Shown: positions 25,866 to 36,392 of the stretch, one piece after another
Layout: every line of letters begins with the position of its first letter
Position numbering within the stretch: position 1 is the first letter of the stretch
Source of the DNA: Reyranella sp.
GTDB lineage: Bacteria; Pseudomonadota; Alphaproteobacteria; Reyranellales; Reyranellaceae
Direction of reading: 5' to 3'
Assembly (NCBI RefSeq): GCF_017305915.1
Contig: NZ_JAFKJN010000012.1
Location: forward strand, 124,001-188,000
DNA length: 64,000 bases
Translations under genes and position numbers: made by a program
The notes under the pieces: model-generated
Seen by the model: the letters and a program-made list of their open reading frames with translations, nothing else
Databases searched by the model: none
What the model was told of the DNA's origin: nothing

Positions 25866-27266
25866 CTAGAAGCGCAGGTCCATGCCCAGCATGGCCGCCC
25901 AGGACTGACCCGAGGTGCCGTTGACCGGGCCGGTCACGTTCCAGTAGATGCCGCCGCCGACCAGCTTGATGCCGGGTCCGAGAGCGTAGTTCACGCCGAG
26001 CTCGAACTTGTCCGCAACGTAGCCGCCGAACGTGGCCGCACCAGCGGCAGGGTTCGTGCCGAAATAGACGCTCGTGCTGGGCACGCCCGCCGCCGGTCCG
26101 AAAGCCAGACCGGAGGTGCCGCCCATGCCGACCGTCCGCAGCGACTGCGCGCCGTTGCCGTTGTCGGTGTTGACATGGCCCCAACCGAACGAGGCCTGCC
26201 ACGGGCCGGTCTCGTACATCGCCGCGACCGCGACCTTGCGGCTGTCGCTGTCGGCGCCGGTGTAGTAGTTGCCGCCGAGGCCGTTGTTGTCCCAGCCGTA
26301 CGACGCGCCGATGGTGAAGCCGGCGAAGCCGAACTGGGCACCGATCACCCACTGCTTCCAGTTGGTGAAGTTCGAACCGGAGATCAGGTTGGCGTTGGAG
26401 GTCGCCACCTGGTTGAACGACGGCACGAAGCTCGCGTACATCCAGGAACCGAACAGGGCGACGGTGACGTCACCGAACTTGTTCAGGTAGTTGGCGCCGA
26501 CGTCGAACACGTCCTGCCACGAGTTGTCGTTGGTCGGGCAGTTGCTCGCCGTCGTCGCGTCGTTGAAGCCGCACACGCCGGCCGCCGCCGTGGTCGGGCC
26601 AGGGCCAATGAGGCCGGCAGCCAGCAGCCCGTTCGGCGCGATGTTGATCTTCGGCGCGTAGCCGACACCGACCTGCAGGCCGTAGAAGCGCGGCGTGAAG
26701 TAGTTCACGCGGTTCACGTCCTGGAACTGACCGCCGATGGTGAAGAAGGTCGCCGCACCCAGCGCCGGGTTGGCCTGCATGGCGCCCGAAGTCCAGCTGA
26801 AGTTCGTGTTGTGCTGGAAGAAGCCCCAGCCCAGCAGCGCCGACGGCGCGCCGTAGTACATGCGGTAGGACGCCTGGTCGCGCGAACCGACTTCGAGGCG
26901 GCCCCAGTCGCCGAAGGCGAACAGGAACGCTTCGTCGATCTGCCGGACCGAGCCCGGCGGACTGGACGAGGTCTGGGACGACGCGGTGTTCCAGCCTTCC
27001 AGCTCGACGGTCAGACCGACCGTGGTGCCGTTATCCAGCTTCGACTGGCCGATGAAATGGATTTCACCTTCCTGGATGAGCTGAAGACCCTTGTATTGCA
27101 GGGACGATCCATCGGGAGCGTAGACGCCCTCGACGGAACCGGCCAGCGCGAAGAACTGGTAGTAGCCGCCGACGCCGATCTTGATCGGGTCAGCTGCCAT
27201 GGCCGGGGCGGCCATCAGTCCACCGGCGACCAGAGCGGTCGATCCCAGTAGAAGCTTTTTCATCAT
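25866..27266 (-). CDS. outer-membrane porin (Gram-negative general porin type)
   Basis: A 466-residue protein with signal peptide MMKKLLLGSTALVAGGLMAAP and AMA cleavage near residue 24. The mature protein begins ADPIKIGVGGYYQFFALAG and consists of alternating amphipathic strands, including GRLEVGSRDQASYRMYYGAP and ending in WAAMLGMDLRF with the C-terminal Phe required for Bam recognition. This is the Rhodospirillales-type porin group. The start has a good Shine-Dalgarno (GAGAGAGGGAG, read on the minus strand). Monocistronic; convergent terminator at 25817. Confidence 0.94.
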   Translation of the reverse strand: MMKKLLLGSTALVAGGLMAAPAMAADPIKIGVGGYYQFFALAGSVEGVYAPDGSSLQYKGLQLIQEGEIHFIGQSKLDNGTTVGLTVELEGWNTASSQTSSSPPGSVRQIDEAFLFAFGDWGRLEVGSRDQASYRMYYGAPSALLGWGFFQHNTNFSWTSGAMQANPALGAATFFTIGGQFQDVNRVNYFTPRFYGLQVGVGYAPKINIAPNGLLAAGLIGPGPTTAAAGVCGFNDATTASNCPTNDNSWQDVFDVGANYLNKFGDVTVALFGSWMYASFVPSFNQVATSNANLISGSNFTNWKQWVIGAQFGFAGFTIGASYGWDNNGLGGNYYTGADSDSRKVAVAAMYETGPWQASFGWGHVNTDNGNGAQSLRTVGMGGTSGLAFGPAAGVPSTSVYFGTNPAAGAATFGGYVADKFELGVNYALGPGIKLVGGGIYWNVTGPVNGTSGQSWAAMLGMDLRF

Positions 27267-27666
27267 TCTCCCTCTCTCGTTGATCAGAAACTGGTACGTA
27301 CCAAAGGCCTGTCCCGACGGCGGAAGGCGGGAGGCTCGAAACGCAGCCCCACACGACCCCTGCCAAGCGGTACCGGTATAGAAACACGGGGCGGGAAAAG
27401 GGGTCAAGAAATCGACGCCCGGTTGAACGATTCTCCCCACACCTGTGGCGCGTTTGTCACATTTGAGGGCCGCTTTATCGCGATTTTTTATTAGTTTTAT
27501 GTTAAGACTATATAGTTCATCGAAGAGACCAAACGCCCCGCGCCAAGCCGTCGCTTGAAGTCCCCAAGACAGCCGCCTATCGTCCGCCGCGCCAAATTTG
27601 CCCCGAAAATGCCGGGGCGAGACGATATCGCAGGGATATCGGCGGCCAAAGGGCGGGATAGTGAGA
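27267..27666. other. 400-bp divergent intergenic region, porin and DUF3576 promoters
   Basis: No coding region is supported. An AT-rich tract at about 27478-27522 (ttttttattagttttatg, then actatatag) stands out in otherwise GC-rich DNA and probably contains promoter elements of one or both divergent genes. On the minus strand TTGACC and TATACC near 27380-27412 could be porin promoter elements, but their spacing is too long to be convincing. The remaining about 120 bp before the porin would be its 5' leader. Confidence 0.5.
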
Positions 27667-28248
27667 ATGGCAGGCTTTTTTGACACGATGCGGCGCCCGA
27701 CAGCGGGGCGGCTCCTGATGGCCGGCCTTTTGGCGGTCGCCGTGGCCGGCTGCGGCGGCGACCCCGAGTCGGTGAAGGAGAAGCGGTCCGGCCCCTCGGG
27801 CGACCGCACCAAGCGCGACGTCACCAGCGGCCTCGGCGGCCGCTACCAGGAAGAGGGCAGCCTGTTCGGCCCCGGCGGCCTGTTCGGCTCCAAGGCGGAG
27901 AAGAAGGACACCGGAGGCACCGGCGTGGCGGTCAACGCCTTCCTGTGGCGCGCCTCGCTCGACACCATCAATTTCATCCCGCTGGTCTCGGCCGACCCGT
28001 TCGGCGGGGTCATCATCACCGACTGGTACACTCCGGCCGAGCAGCCGACCGAGCGCATGAAGGTCCAGGTCACCATCCTCGACCGCGAGCTGCGCGCCGA
28101 CGGCGTGCGCGTCTCGGTCTTCAAGCAGACCCAGAACGGCAAGAGCGGCAGCTGGGTCGATGCCCAGGTCGACCAGCGCACCAACACCGAGATCGAGAAC
28201 GCGATTCTCACCCGCGCCCGGCAGCTTCGCATCCAGCAAGGCGGCTAG
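27667..28248 (+). CDS. DUF3576 lipoprotein
   Basis: A 193-residue protein with a lipoprotein signal (LLMAGLLAVAVAGC, lipid Cys near residue 28). After a low-complexity linker, the DUF3576 domain begins VAVNAFLWRASLDTINFIPL and includes DPFGGVIITDWYTPAEQP, ending in ENAILTRARQLR. ATG at 27667 is preferred; an in-frame GTG at 27661 is possible. The family is regularly found just upstream of leuS in alphaproteobacteria, as here, suggesting a link with envelope assembly. Function unknown. Confidence 0.9.
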   Translation: MAGFFDTMRRPTAGRLLMAGLLAVAVAGCGGDPESVKEKRSGPSGDRTKRDVTSGLGGRYQEEGSLFGPGGLFGSKAEKKDTGGTGVAVNAFLWRASLDTINFIPLVSADPFGGVIITDWYTPAEQPTERMKVQVTILDRELRADGVRVSVFKQTQNGKSGSWVDAQVDQRTNTEIENAILTRARQLRIQQGG

Positions 28249-28270
28249 CGCGTCCCTGAACGCTTGACTT

Positions 28271-28310
28271 GAGGGGCCGCAGCTTGCATCCGCTGCGGCC
28301 TCAGTTTTTT
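28271..28310 (+). terminator. intrinsic terminator between DUF3576 gene and leuS
   Basis: Hairpin gaggggccgcagc / gctgcggcctca around a short loop, followed by TTTTTT at 28305-28310. It is only 14 bp before the leuS start, so it could also act as an attenuator or read-through point for leuS. Confidence 0.8.
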
Positions 28311-28323
28311 CGGGAGTCCCACC

Positions 28324-30927
<2,604 letters not shown>

Positions 30928-31214
30928 CGCGCGCGCATAATCGGCGCGTCGGACAAAAACGGCAAAAACGGCAAAAACCGTCGCGCGTGGCGGCCGCTGA
31001 CGAACGGCGATGAGGTCGAGCTTCTGCATGCGTTCGTGCAGATGATCACAACCGCGGCGGCAAACCTAATATGGGCAATGGCCGCGAGAAAAAGCCAAGA
31101 GTCATCGGCTTCGATTCGCGTTCCATTGCCCAGAATGACTTCGCCGCGCGGGAGTTATCCCCCGAGCACGATCTACCGGACGTAGCGCACGCCGACGTTG
31201 AGCCCGTGGCGCAG
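30928..31214. other. 287-bp intergenic region with a 9-bp tandem repeat
   Basis: No convincing gene. It contains three tandem copies of a 9-bp unit (ggcaaaaac type) at about 30953-30980. I looked here for lptE, which is normally next to leuS, and found no lipoprotein signal or LptE-like frame on the plus strand. Confidence 0.6.
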
Positions 31215-32999
31215 CTAGCCGATCGGGGGCACGTCGAAGCTGGCCGGCGGCTCGCCGCGCCGCAACCGCTCCATCATCTGCAGATAGGCCTGCTCGACAT
31301 GCCGGCGATAGCGCTCGCTGTCGAACAAGGGCGCGGTCGGACGCTGGCGCGCGAGCTTCTGGCGCAGCGTGTCGAGCTGCCCGGGATCTCGCGCCAACTC
31401 GAGCGCGCGGGCTTCGTATGCCTCGAGCGATTCGGTGACCAGTTCCGGCAGTCCGACCGCCTGCAGGATGCTGGCGCTCACACGGGACACGAAGGGTTCG
31501 CCGCGCAGGGTAAGCAGCGGCAGGCCCGCCCACAGCGCATGGCTCGCCGTCGTGTGGGCGCCGTAAGGGTACGTGTCGATGAACAGGTCGGCGAGACGCA
31601 GGCGCGCCAGATGTTCGGCAAGGCCGATGCGGCGCGCGAAGACCAGGCGAGCGGGCGCCACGCCTCTCTGCTCCGCCGACTTCCTGAGGTTTCGGCAGGC
31701 GTCTTCGTGTTCGTAGCGCAACCACAGCACGCTACCCGGCACGGCGGCGAGAAGGCGCATCCAGGCGTCGAAGACCGGCGGGTTGATCTTGTAGGGAGAG
31801 CTGAACGAGCAGAAGACGAAGCCCTGTTCCGGCAAGCCTTCGTCCGCACGGCGCGGCGTCGTGTCGGCAATCGGCTGCGCGGTGTCGGTCGCCACCCACG
31901 TATCGGGCAGACGCACGACCTTCTCGCCATAGGTCGCCTCAAGCAGCCTGTCCGGAGTCGTCTCGGCGTCGGAGAAGACGTAATCCATCAACGATGCGCC
32001 CAGACCGAAGCCCTGGAAGTTGGCCTGGATCGGCGCGGGGCGGTAGGTCAGGATCTGCGCGCGGTTGCCGCCCGTGTACCCGACCAGGTCGACGAGGATG
32101 TCGATGCCCTCGCGCCGGATGAGCTGGGCAATCTCGAGGTCGGTCAGTTTCCGGACGTCGATGAAGCGATCGAACGCCGTTTCGAGGCGCCGCCTGATGT
32201 TGCTTCCGTCATCCTCGCCGTAGGACAGGGCGACCACCTCGAAGCGCGCCCGGTCGTGGCGTTCGAACAGGTGCACGAACATGTACGAGATCGGATGCTC
32301 GCGGAAATCGGACGACAGGTAGGCGACACGGATGCGCTCGTGCTCCGTCCGGGCGCCCCGCGGCAGCGGCCGAAGCGGGAATTTGCGCGCGGCATAGTCT
32401 TGCGTGCACCGCAGCTGCAGCGCCGGCGACAGCGAATGCCAAGTGAAGGTCACCGGGTCGTTCGGGCACTCGCCGCGGGCGGTGCGGGCAACGATCTCGG
32501 CGGACGTCTTGTCGTAGTCGGTCCAATCGCAGGCGTTCATGCGCGATTGAAGCAGGCTTCCGAGGGCCTGCGACTGATCGGGAGCCAGGGCCCACAGCCG
32601 GGCATAGGTCTCGGCCGCCGCGCTGAAGCGCCGCAGCGCATCGAGCAGGCCGGCGCGGTTGTTCAACGCCTCGCGATAGTCCGGCCTGAGCGCGAGCGCC
32701 CTGTCCAGGCTGGCCAGCGCCTCGTCCCGCCGGCCGATGTCGTAGAGCGCCATCGCCTGGTTGTTGAGGACGTCGGGACTGTCCGGTTGCAGCTTTAGGA
32801 GGCGGCCGAAAGCCTCGACCGCCGCCGCCGGATCGCGCTTGCGCAGGCAGATCACGCCCAACAGGTGCAGGGCCGGGACATGTTTGGGGTCCGTCCTCAG
32901 CGTCTTGCGGCAGAGGGCCTCGGCCTCGCCCAACCGTCCCTGACGGTAGACCGCGACCGCCTGTTGGAAGGTCGCCGTCGATTTGCTCGGAGCAGCCAT
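31215..32999 (-). CDS. TPR-repeat glycosyltransferase, O-GlcNAc transferase-like (SPINDLY type)
   Basis: A 594-residue cytoplasmic protein. The N-terminal half (about 10-170) holds four or five tetratricopeptide repeats, such as AEALCRKTLRTDPKHVPALH and ALASLDRALALRPDYREALN. The C-terminal half is the GT41 domain: RIRVAYLSSDFREHPISYMF, DILVDLVGYTGGNRAQIL, QGFGLGASLMDYVFSD (where SPINDLY enzymes have GxxxTTG), GFVFCSFSSPYKINPPVFDA, then DTYPYGAHTTASHALWAGLP for UDP-sugar binding. It probably glycosylates a protein or surface component. Its start (32999) follows the SGNH gene's stop by 2 bp. Confidence 0.92.
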   Translation of the reverse strand: MAAPSKSTATFQQAVAVYRQGRLGEAEALCRKTLRTDPKHVPALHLLGVICLRKRDPAAAVEAFGRLLKLQPDSPDVLNNQAMALYDIGRRDEALASLDRALALRPDYREALNNRAGLLDALRRFSAAAETYARLWALAPDQSQALGSLLQSRMNACDWTDYDKTSAEIVARTARGECPNDPVTFTWHSLSPALQLRCTQDYAARKFPLRPLPRGARTEHERIRVAYLSSDFREHPISYMFVHLFERHDRARFEVVALSYGEDDGSNIRRRLETAFDRFIDVRKLTDLEIAQLIRREGIDILVDLVGYTGGNRAQILTYRPAPIQANFQGFGLGASLMDYVFSDAETTPDRLLEATYGEKVVRLPDTWVATDTAQPIADTTPRRADEGLPEQGFVFCSFSSPYKINPPVFDAWMRLLAAVPGSVLWLRYEHEDACRNLRKSAEQRGVAPARLVFARRIGLAEHLARLRLADLFIDTYPYGAHTTASHALWAGLPLLTLRGEPFVSRVSASILQAVGLPELVTESLEAYEARALELARDPGQLDTLRQKLARQRPTAPLFDSERYRRHVEQAYLQMMERLRRGEPPASFDVPPIG

Positions 33000-33001
33000 G
33001 G

Positions 33002-34243
33002 TCAGGGCGACCCGCACTCGCGCGCCACGACCGGCGCGACGTAGCCCGCGAACCTGGCGGCGCCGGTGACGGAGAAGTGGCCTTCGTCGGAGAAGTCGGC
33101 GGTGCCGAAGGCCTCGATCGGCGCCGCGATCAGCGGATCGCCGAGCGATTGGGCGGTGCGCCCCAGGATCTCGTTGAAGCGCGCCTGCAATGGCCACACG
33201 TCCCGGTCGAGCACGTAGGGCAGCCAGCCATACTGCCCGGCGCCGCGCAGCCGGGCGCGGTTGAGCAGCTGGCCGACCCACAGGGTGCGCACGCCGCGCT
33301 CGCGGTTGATCGCCGAGATCGTCCGCACGTTGCGCTCGAAGTCGGCTTCGACGGCGGGATCGGAGCCGGGCTTGATGGTCCCGCTGAAGGTCGGCGCGTA
33401 TTGCACCGTATCGACCAGCGCACTGACCAGGCGCGCCAGCACCGTGAGCAGCGGCGAGAAGGTGACCTTCGCGCCGCCGAAGCGGCGCACCTGCAGCGTG
33501 TCGATCTGCGACGGCAGATGGAAGTCGGCGTAGCCGGGATCGAGATGGTCGATGTGGGCGTTGCGGATGTCGTTCCAGCCGACGTAGTAGATCGCGCAGC
33601 GCGGCTGCTTGCCGAACTTGTCCTGGTAGAACGCGGTCTGCACCACGTGCTCCACGGTCGAGTACCCGGGCACGCCGTGATTGATCACCAGGAAGCGGTC
33701 GCCCAGCGCCTGCTGCAGTCGGTCGGCCCAGGTCTGGCCGTCGTTCACCGCCACGTCGTAGGTGCTGGAGCCGCCGACTGCCGCGACGATCGTGCGCTCG
33801 GCCAGCTCGCGCTCGGTCGGCTCGCGCCCGCGCGTGCCCTGCGAGGTGTGGTGCAGCTTCACGCCGCCGGCGGTCGTCAGGTCGAGCGAGGGGATCGGGA
33901 CGACCTGCAGCAGCGGATGCCAGGCAAAGCGCACCGGATCGCTGACGTTCTGCGGCAACAAGGGCGTGGCGATGCCGAGGCCGAGATCGATCGTGGCCCA
34001 TGCCAGCAGCACCATCGCCACCTTCGGCCAGCGCAGCAGCGCCAGCGCGACCAGCACCAGCCCGAGCAGATACCAGAAGTAGGTCGCGCGCTGGGTGCCG
34101 GGGAAGAGCCCGCCGATCTTCCACAGCATCCAGGCGGCGATCGCCATCGCCAGCAGCACGGCGAAGGCCAGCACGGCCAATAGCGTGCGCTCGAAACGGT
34201 AGGGCCGTGCCAGGCCGAAATGATCCAGAAGCAAGCGCCGCAT
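33002..34243 (-). CDS. membrane-anchored SGNH/GDSL-type hydrolase family protein
   Basis: A 413-residue protein. Two hydrophobic segments near the N-terminus (about residues 22-46 and 56-90), then an extracytoplasmic SGNH domain: AAVGGSSTYDVAVNDG (block I, GxSST form), YYVGWNDIRNAHI (block III Gly-x-Asn-Asp) and FSDEGHFSVTGAARF (block V Asp-x-x-His). This group often acetylates, deacetylates or otherwise modifies exported polysaccharide. ATG at 34243. It is co-transcribed with the TPR glycosyltransferase, pointing to a joint surface-sugar or protein-glycan modification task (inference). Confidence 0.82.
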   Translation of the reverse strand: MRRLLLDHFGLARPYRFERTLLAVLAFAVLLAMAIAAWMLWKIGGLFPGTQRATYFWYLLGLVLVALALLRWPKVAMVLLAWATIDLGLGIATPLLPQNVSDPVRFAWHPLLQVVPIPSLDLTTAGGVKLHHTSQGTRGREPTERELAERTIVAAVGGSSTYDVAVNDGQTWADRLQQALGDRFLVINHGVPGYSTVEHVVQTAFYQDKFGKQPRCAIYYVGWNDIRNAHIDHLDPGYADFHLPSQIDTLQVRRFGGAKVTFSPLLTVLARLVSALVDTVQYAPTFSGTIKPGSDPAVEADFERNVRTISAINRERGVRTLWVGQLLNRARLRGAGQYGWLPYVLDRDVWPLQARFNEILGRTAQSLGDPLIAAPIEAFGTADFSDEGHFSVTGAARFAGYVAPVVARECGSP

Positions 34244-34289
34244 CTGGTTCGTCTTAGAGCGATTTCGCCGAGGATGGTATAGAGCGGCG

Positions 34290-35315
34290 GTGAAAATCGA
34301 GCCCCGCCAGGTCGACGCCTTCCTGAAGAAGCCGGATCCGAAGATCCGCGGCGTGGTGATCCATGGCAATGACGACGGCCTGATCGCCGAGCGGGCGGCC
34401 CAGCTGGCGAAGACCGTGTGCGAGGACCTCAAGGACCCGTTCCGCGTGGTCGACATCGCCGGCGACGCGCTGAAGGGCGACCCGGCCAGGCTGGCCGACG
34501 AATTCGGCGCGATGTCGCTGATCGGCGGGCGGCGGGTGATCCGGGTGCGGCCGGCCGGCGAGGAATCGGCGGCGGCGCTGGAGAACCTGGCGCAGGCGGG
34601 TGCCGGCGATGCGCTGATCATCCTCGAAGGCGGCAACCTGACGCCGCGCTCGGGCCTGCGCAGCCTGGCCGAGACCGAGCCCAATCTGGCGGCGCTGCCG
34701 TGCTACGCCGACACGACGGAGGATCTCGAACGGCTGGTCGAGGGTGCCGCGCGCGCCGAGGGCTTCGTCGTGGAGGAGGATGCCCTCGCCTGGATGATCG
34801 ATCGGCTGGGCGGCGACCGCGGCCAGAGCCGCAGCGAGATCGACAAGCTGCTGCTCTACAAGGCCGACGACGCGAGCAAGACCATCAGCCTCGGCGACGC
34901 CGCTGCGGTGCTGGGCGACACCTCGGCGATGGATATCGACGACGTGGTCGGCGCGACCTTCGACGGCGATCTCGTGACGCTCGACCGCGCGCTCGACCGG
35001 GTGTTCGCCGAAGGCGGCAACGCGGTGCAGCTGGTGCGCGCCCTGCAGCGCCATGCCGACCAGTTGCACCTCGTCTCCGGCCACGCCAGGGGCGGCAACA
35101 TGGAAGCGGCGATGTTCAAGGCCCGCGGCCTGCCGCGCGGCGGCCCGGTGCGCCGGCGCTTCGAAGGCCATCTGCGCCGCTGGCCGCTGACGCGGCTCGG
35201 CCTGGCGCTGACGCGCATCCTCGACGCCGAGCTCGAGTGCAAGACGACCGGCCTCCCCGACCAGGCGATCGCGCGCCGGCTCTGCCTGTCGTTGGCTCGC
35301 GCGGCCGGGCGGTAA
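34290..35315 (+). CDS. holA: DNA polymerase III subunit delta
   Basis: A 341-residue clamp-loader subunit that opens the sliding clamp. VDAFLKKPDPKIRGVVIHGN at the start, GDALIILEGGNLTPRSGLRS, ALAWMIDRLGGDRGQSRSEI (helical linker typical of delta) and DDVVGATFDGDLVTLDRAL are characteristic. GTG start at 34290. The usual neighbour lptE is missing; two minus-strand genes separate it from leuS. It ends 39 bp from the convergent response regulator. Confidence 0.95.
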   Translation: MKIEPRQVDAFLKKPDPKIRGVVIHGNDDGLIAERAAQLAKTVCEDLKDPFRVVDIAGDALKGDPARLADEFGAMSLIGGRRVIRVRPAGEESAAALENLAQAGAGDALIILEGGNLTPRSGLRSLAETEPNLAALPCYADTTEDLERLVEGAARAEGFVVEEDALAWMIDRLGGDRGQSRSEIDKLLLYKADDASKTISLGDAAAVLGDTSAMDIDDVVGATFDGDLVTLDRALDRVFAEGGNAVQLVRALQRHADQLHLVSGHARGGNMEAAMFKARGLPRGGPVRRRFEGHLRRWPLTRLGLALTRILDAELECKTTGLPDQAIARRLCLSLARAAGR

Positions 35316-35323
35316 AGACTATC

Positions 35324-35345
35324 CCTCCCCATTCATAGGGGGAGG
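35324..35345. repeat. short hairpin, half-element of the CCTCCCC repeat family
   Basis: CCTCCCC-attcata-GGGGGAGG between the convergent holA and response-regulator genes. Same arm sequence as the ends of the 126-bp element at 12856-12981. Confidence 0.6.
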
Positions 35346-35354
35346 ATGCCTTCT

Positions 35355-36080
35355 CTAATCGTCGGGCGGCACGAACATGTAGCCCGCGCCGCGGACGGTG
35401 CGGATCGATGTCGGCCGCGCCGGATCGACCTCGATCTTGCGACGGATTCGCAGGATGCGGATGTCGATCGCGCGGTCGAACGCCTCCATCTCGCGATGGC
35501 TGGTGGTCTCGAGCAGCCAATCGCGGCTGAGCGGCCGGTTGGGATTCTCGGCGAACAGCTTCAGCAATTCGAACTCGCCGGCACGCAGCGGAACTTCCTC
35601 GCCGCCGAGCGATGTCATGCGCCGGCCGACCAGGTCGAGCAGGCACCTGCCCATGCGGATGCGCTCGCCCGGCGTCGCCGCCTGCGCGCCGCCGGCGCGA
35701 CGCAGCACCGCCTTGATGCGGGCGAGCAGCGCGCGCGCCTCGTAGGGCTTGGCGATGTAGTCGTCGGCGCCGGTCTCGAGGCCGACCACCTGGTCGACGG
35801 TGTCGTCGCTCGCCGTCACCATGATGATGCCCATGCGCTTGCTGCGCTCGCGCAGGTAACGCGCCAGGGAGAATCCGTCCTCGCCGCCGGGCAGTCGCAG
35901 GTCGAGCAGCACCAGAGCGGGCGGATCCTTCTCAACCAGCTTGCGCAACGCCGCGCCTGATTCGACTCCGGACGCGCGATAACCCTTGTCGTCCAGGAAA
36001 TCCACCAGGGTTTCCCGTTGAAACTGTTCGTCCTCGACCACGATGACGTGCGGGCGGGGATCTTTCGGCTTGGCGGCCAT
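35355..36080 (-). CDS. OmpR-family response regulator
   Basis: A 241-residue two-component regulator. The receiver domain (about 10-125) has acidic residues Glu16-Asp17, phospho-acceptor Asp60 (LVLLDLRLPGG), Thr in IMVTASDD and Lys in DDYIAKPYE. The C-terminal winged helix includes LRAGEFELLKLFAENPNRPL, DIRILRIRRKIEVDP and TIRTVRGAGYMFV. ATG at 36080. The large hybrid kinase on the other side of a 312-bp gap is its likely partner (TorR/TorS-like pairing by architecture only). A minus-strand terminator 58 bp upstream separates it from the small-RNA candidate. Confidence 0.94.
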   Translation of the reverse strand: MAAKPKDPRPHVIVVEDEQFQRETLVDFLDDKGYRASGVESGAALRKLVEKDPPALVLLDLRLPGGEDGFSLARYLRERSKRMGIIMVTASDDTVDQVVGLETGADDYIAKPYEARALLARIKAVLRRAGGAQAATPGERIRMGRCLLDLVGRRMTSLGGEEVPLRAGEFELLKLFAENPNRPLSRDWLLETTSHREMEAFDRAIDIRILRIRRKIEVDPARPTSIRTVRGAGYMFVPPDD

Positions 36081-36137
36081 GGCTCATCCTGCCGGGGCCG
36101 AGCGACAACCTCAAGAATACGCTCTAAGCCCCTGCAC

Positions 36138-36241
36138 AAAAAAGACGGCGCCCGAAGGCGCCGTCTGTACGGCCGGAGGTGTTGGGAGGTCCGGGCCGTG
36201 AGCGTTGGTGGTGTGAGGCCAACGCTTGGGGAGGAATGACG
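36138..36241 (-). ncRNA. candidate trans-acting small RNA with anti-Shine-Dalgarno loops
   Basis: About 104 nt on the minus strand. In RNA order: a single-stranded CAUUCCUCCCC; hairpin 1 (36226-36201, AGCGUUGG / CCAACGCU); hairpin 2 (36199-36169, stem ACGGCCCGGA / UCCGGCCGU) whose loop shows CCUCCCAACACC; and a perfect intrinsic terminator GACGGCGCC-UUCG-GGCGCCGUC-UUUUUU (36165-36138). A possible promoter lies upstream: TAAAAC at 36253-36248 and TTGGCG 16 bp before it. The CCUCC loops resemble alphaproteobacterial small RNAs carrying CCUCC-rich anti-SD motifs. No start-stop frame is supported. The family assignment is inference. Confidence 0.72.
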
Positions 36242-36297
36242 GGAAGCGTTTTAGCGCCGGCCGGTTTCTCGCCAATTGCGCCGATCGAGCAAATTGG

Positions 36298-36361
36298 TTT
36301 CGTCGGTAATGTTGATACCGCCGACGTTACCAACGAAACAATTCAGGTGCCCCACGTTACC
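36298..36361. promoter_or_regulatory. candidate operator cluster upstream of the hybrid kinase
   Basis: Inverted repeat TTTCGTCGGTAATGT (36298-36312) against ACGTTACCAACGAAA (36324-36338), 13 of 15 pairs with an 11-bp spacer. A further direct copy of ACGTTACC lies at 36354-36361, exactly 30 bp (about three helical turns) from the one at 36324. It lies 32-95 bp before the kinase start and just upstream of the small-RNA promoter, so it could control both. The binding protein is unknown; the neighbouring response regulator is the obvious candidate. Confidence 0.5.
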
Positions 36362-36392
36362 TCTGGGAATCCGGGTTGTGGGACGATAGGCG

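Noticed and set aside
26483-26668. Small minus-strand Arg-rich frame within the porin
   Set aside because: Overlaps the porin coding sequence in another frame, with composition typical of GC-rich shadows.
30953-30980. Three tandem GGCAAAAAC units
   Set aside because: Too short and few to suggest an iteron origin or regulatory array; no other replication signals nearby.
31102-31725. Minus-strand frame overlapping the end of the TPR glycosyltransferase
   Set aside because: Arg/Ala-rich out-of-frame shadow of a well-supported gene; not a remnant of lptE either.
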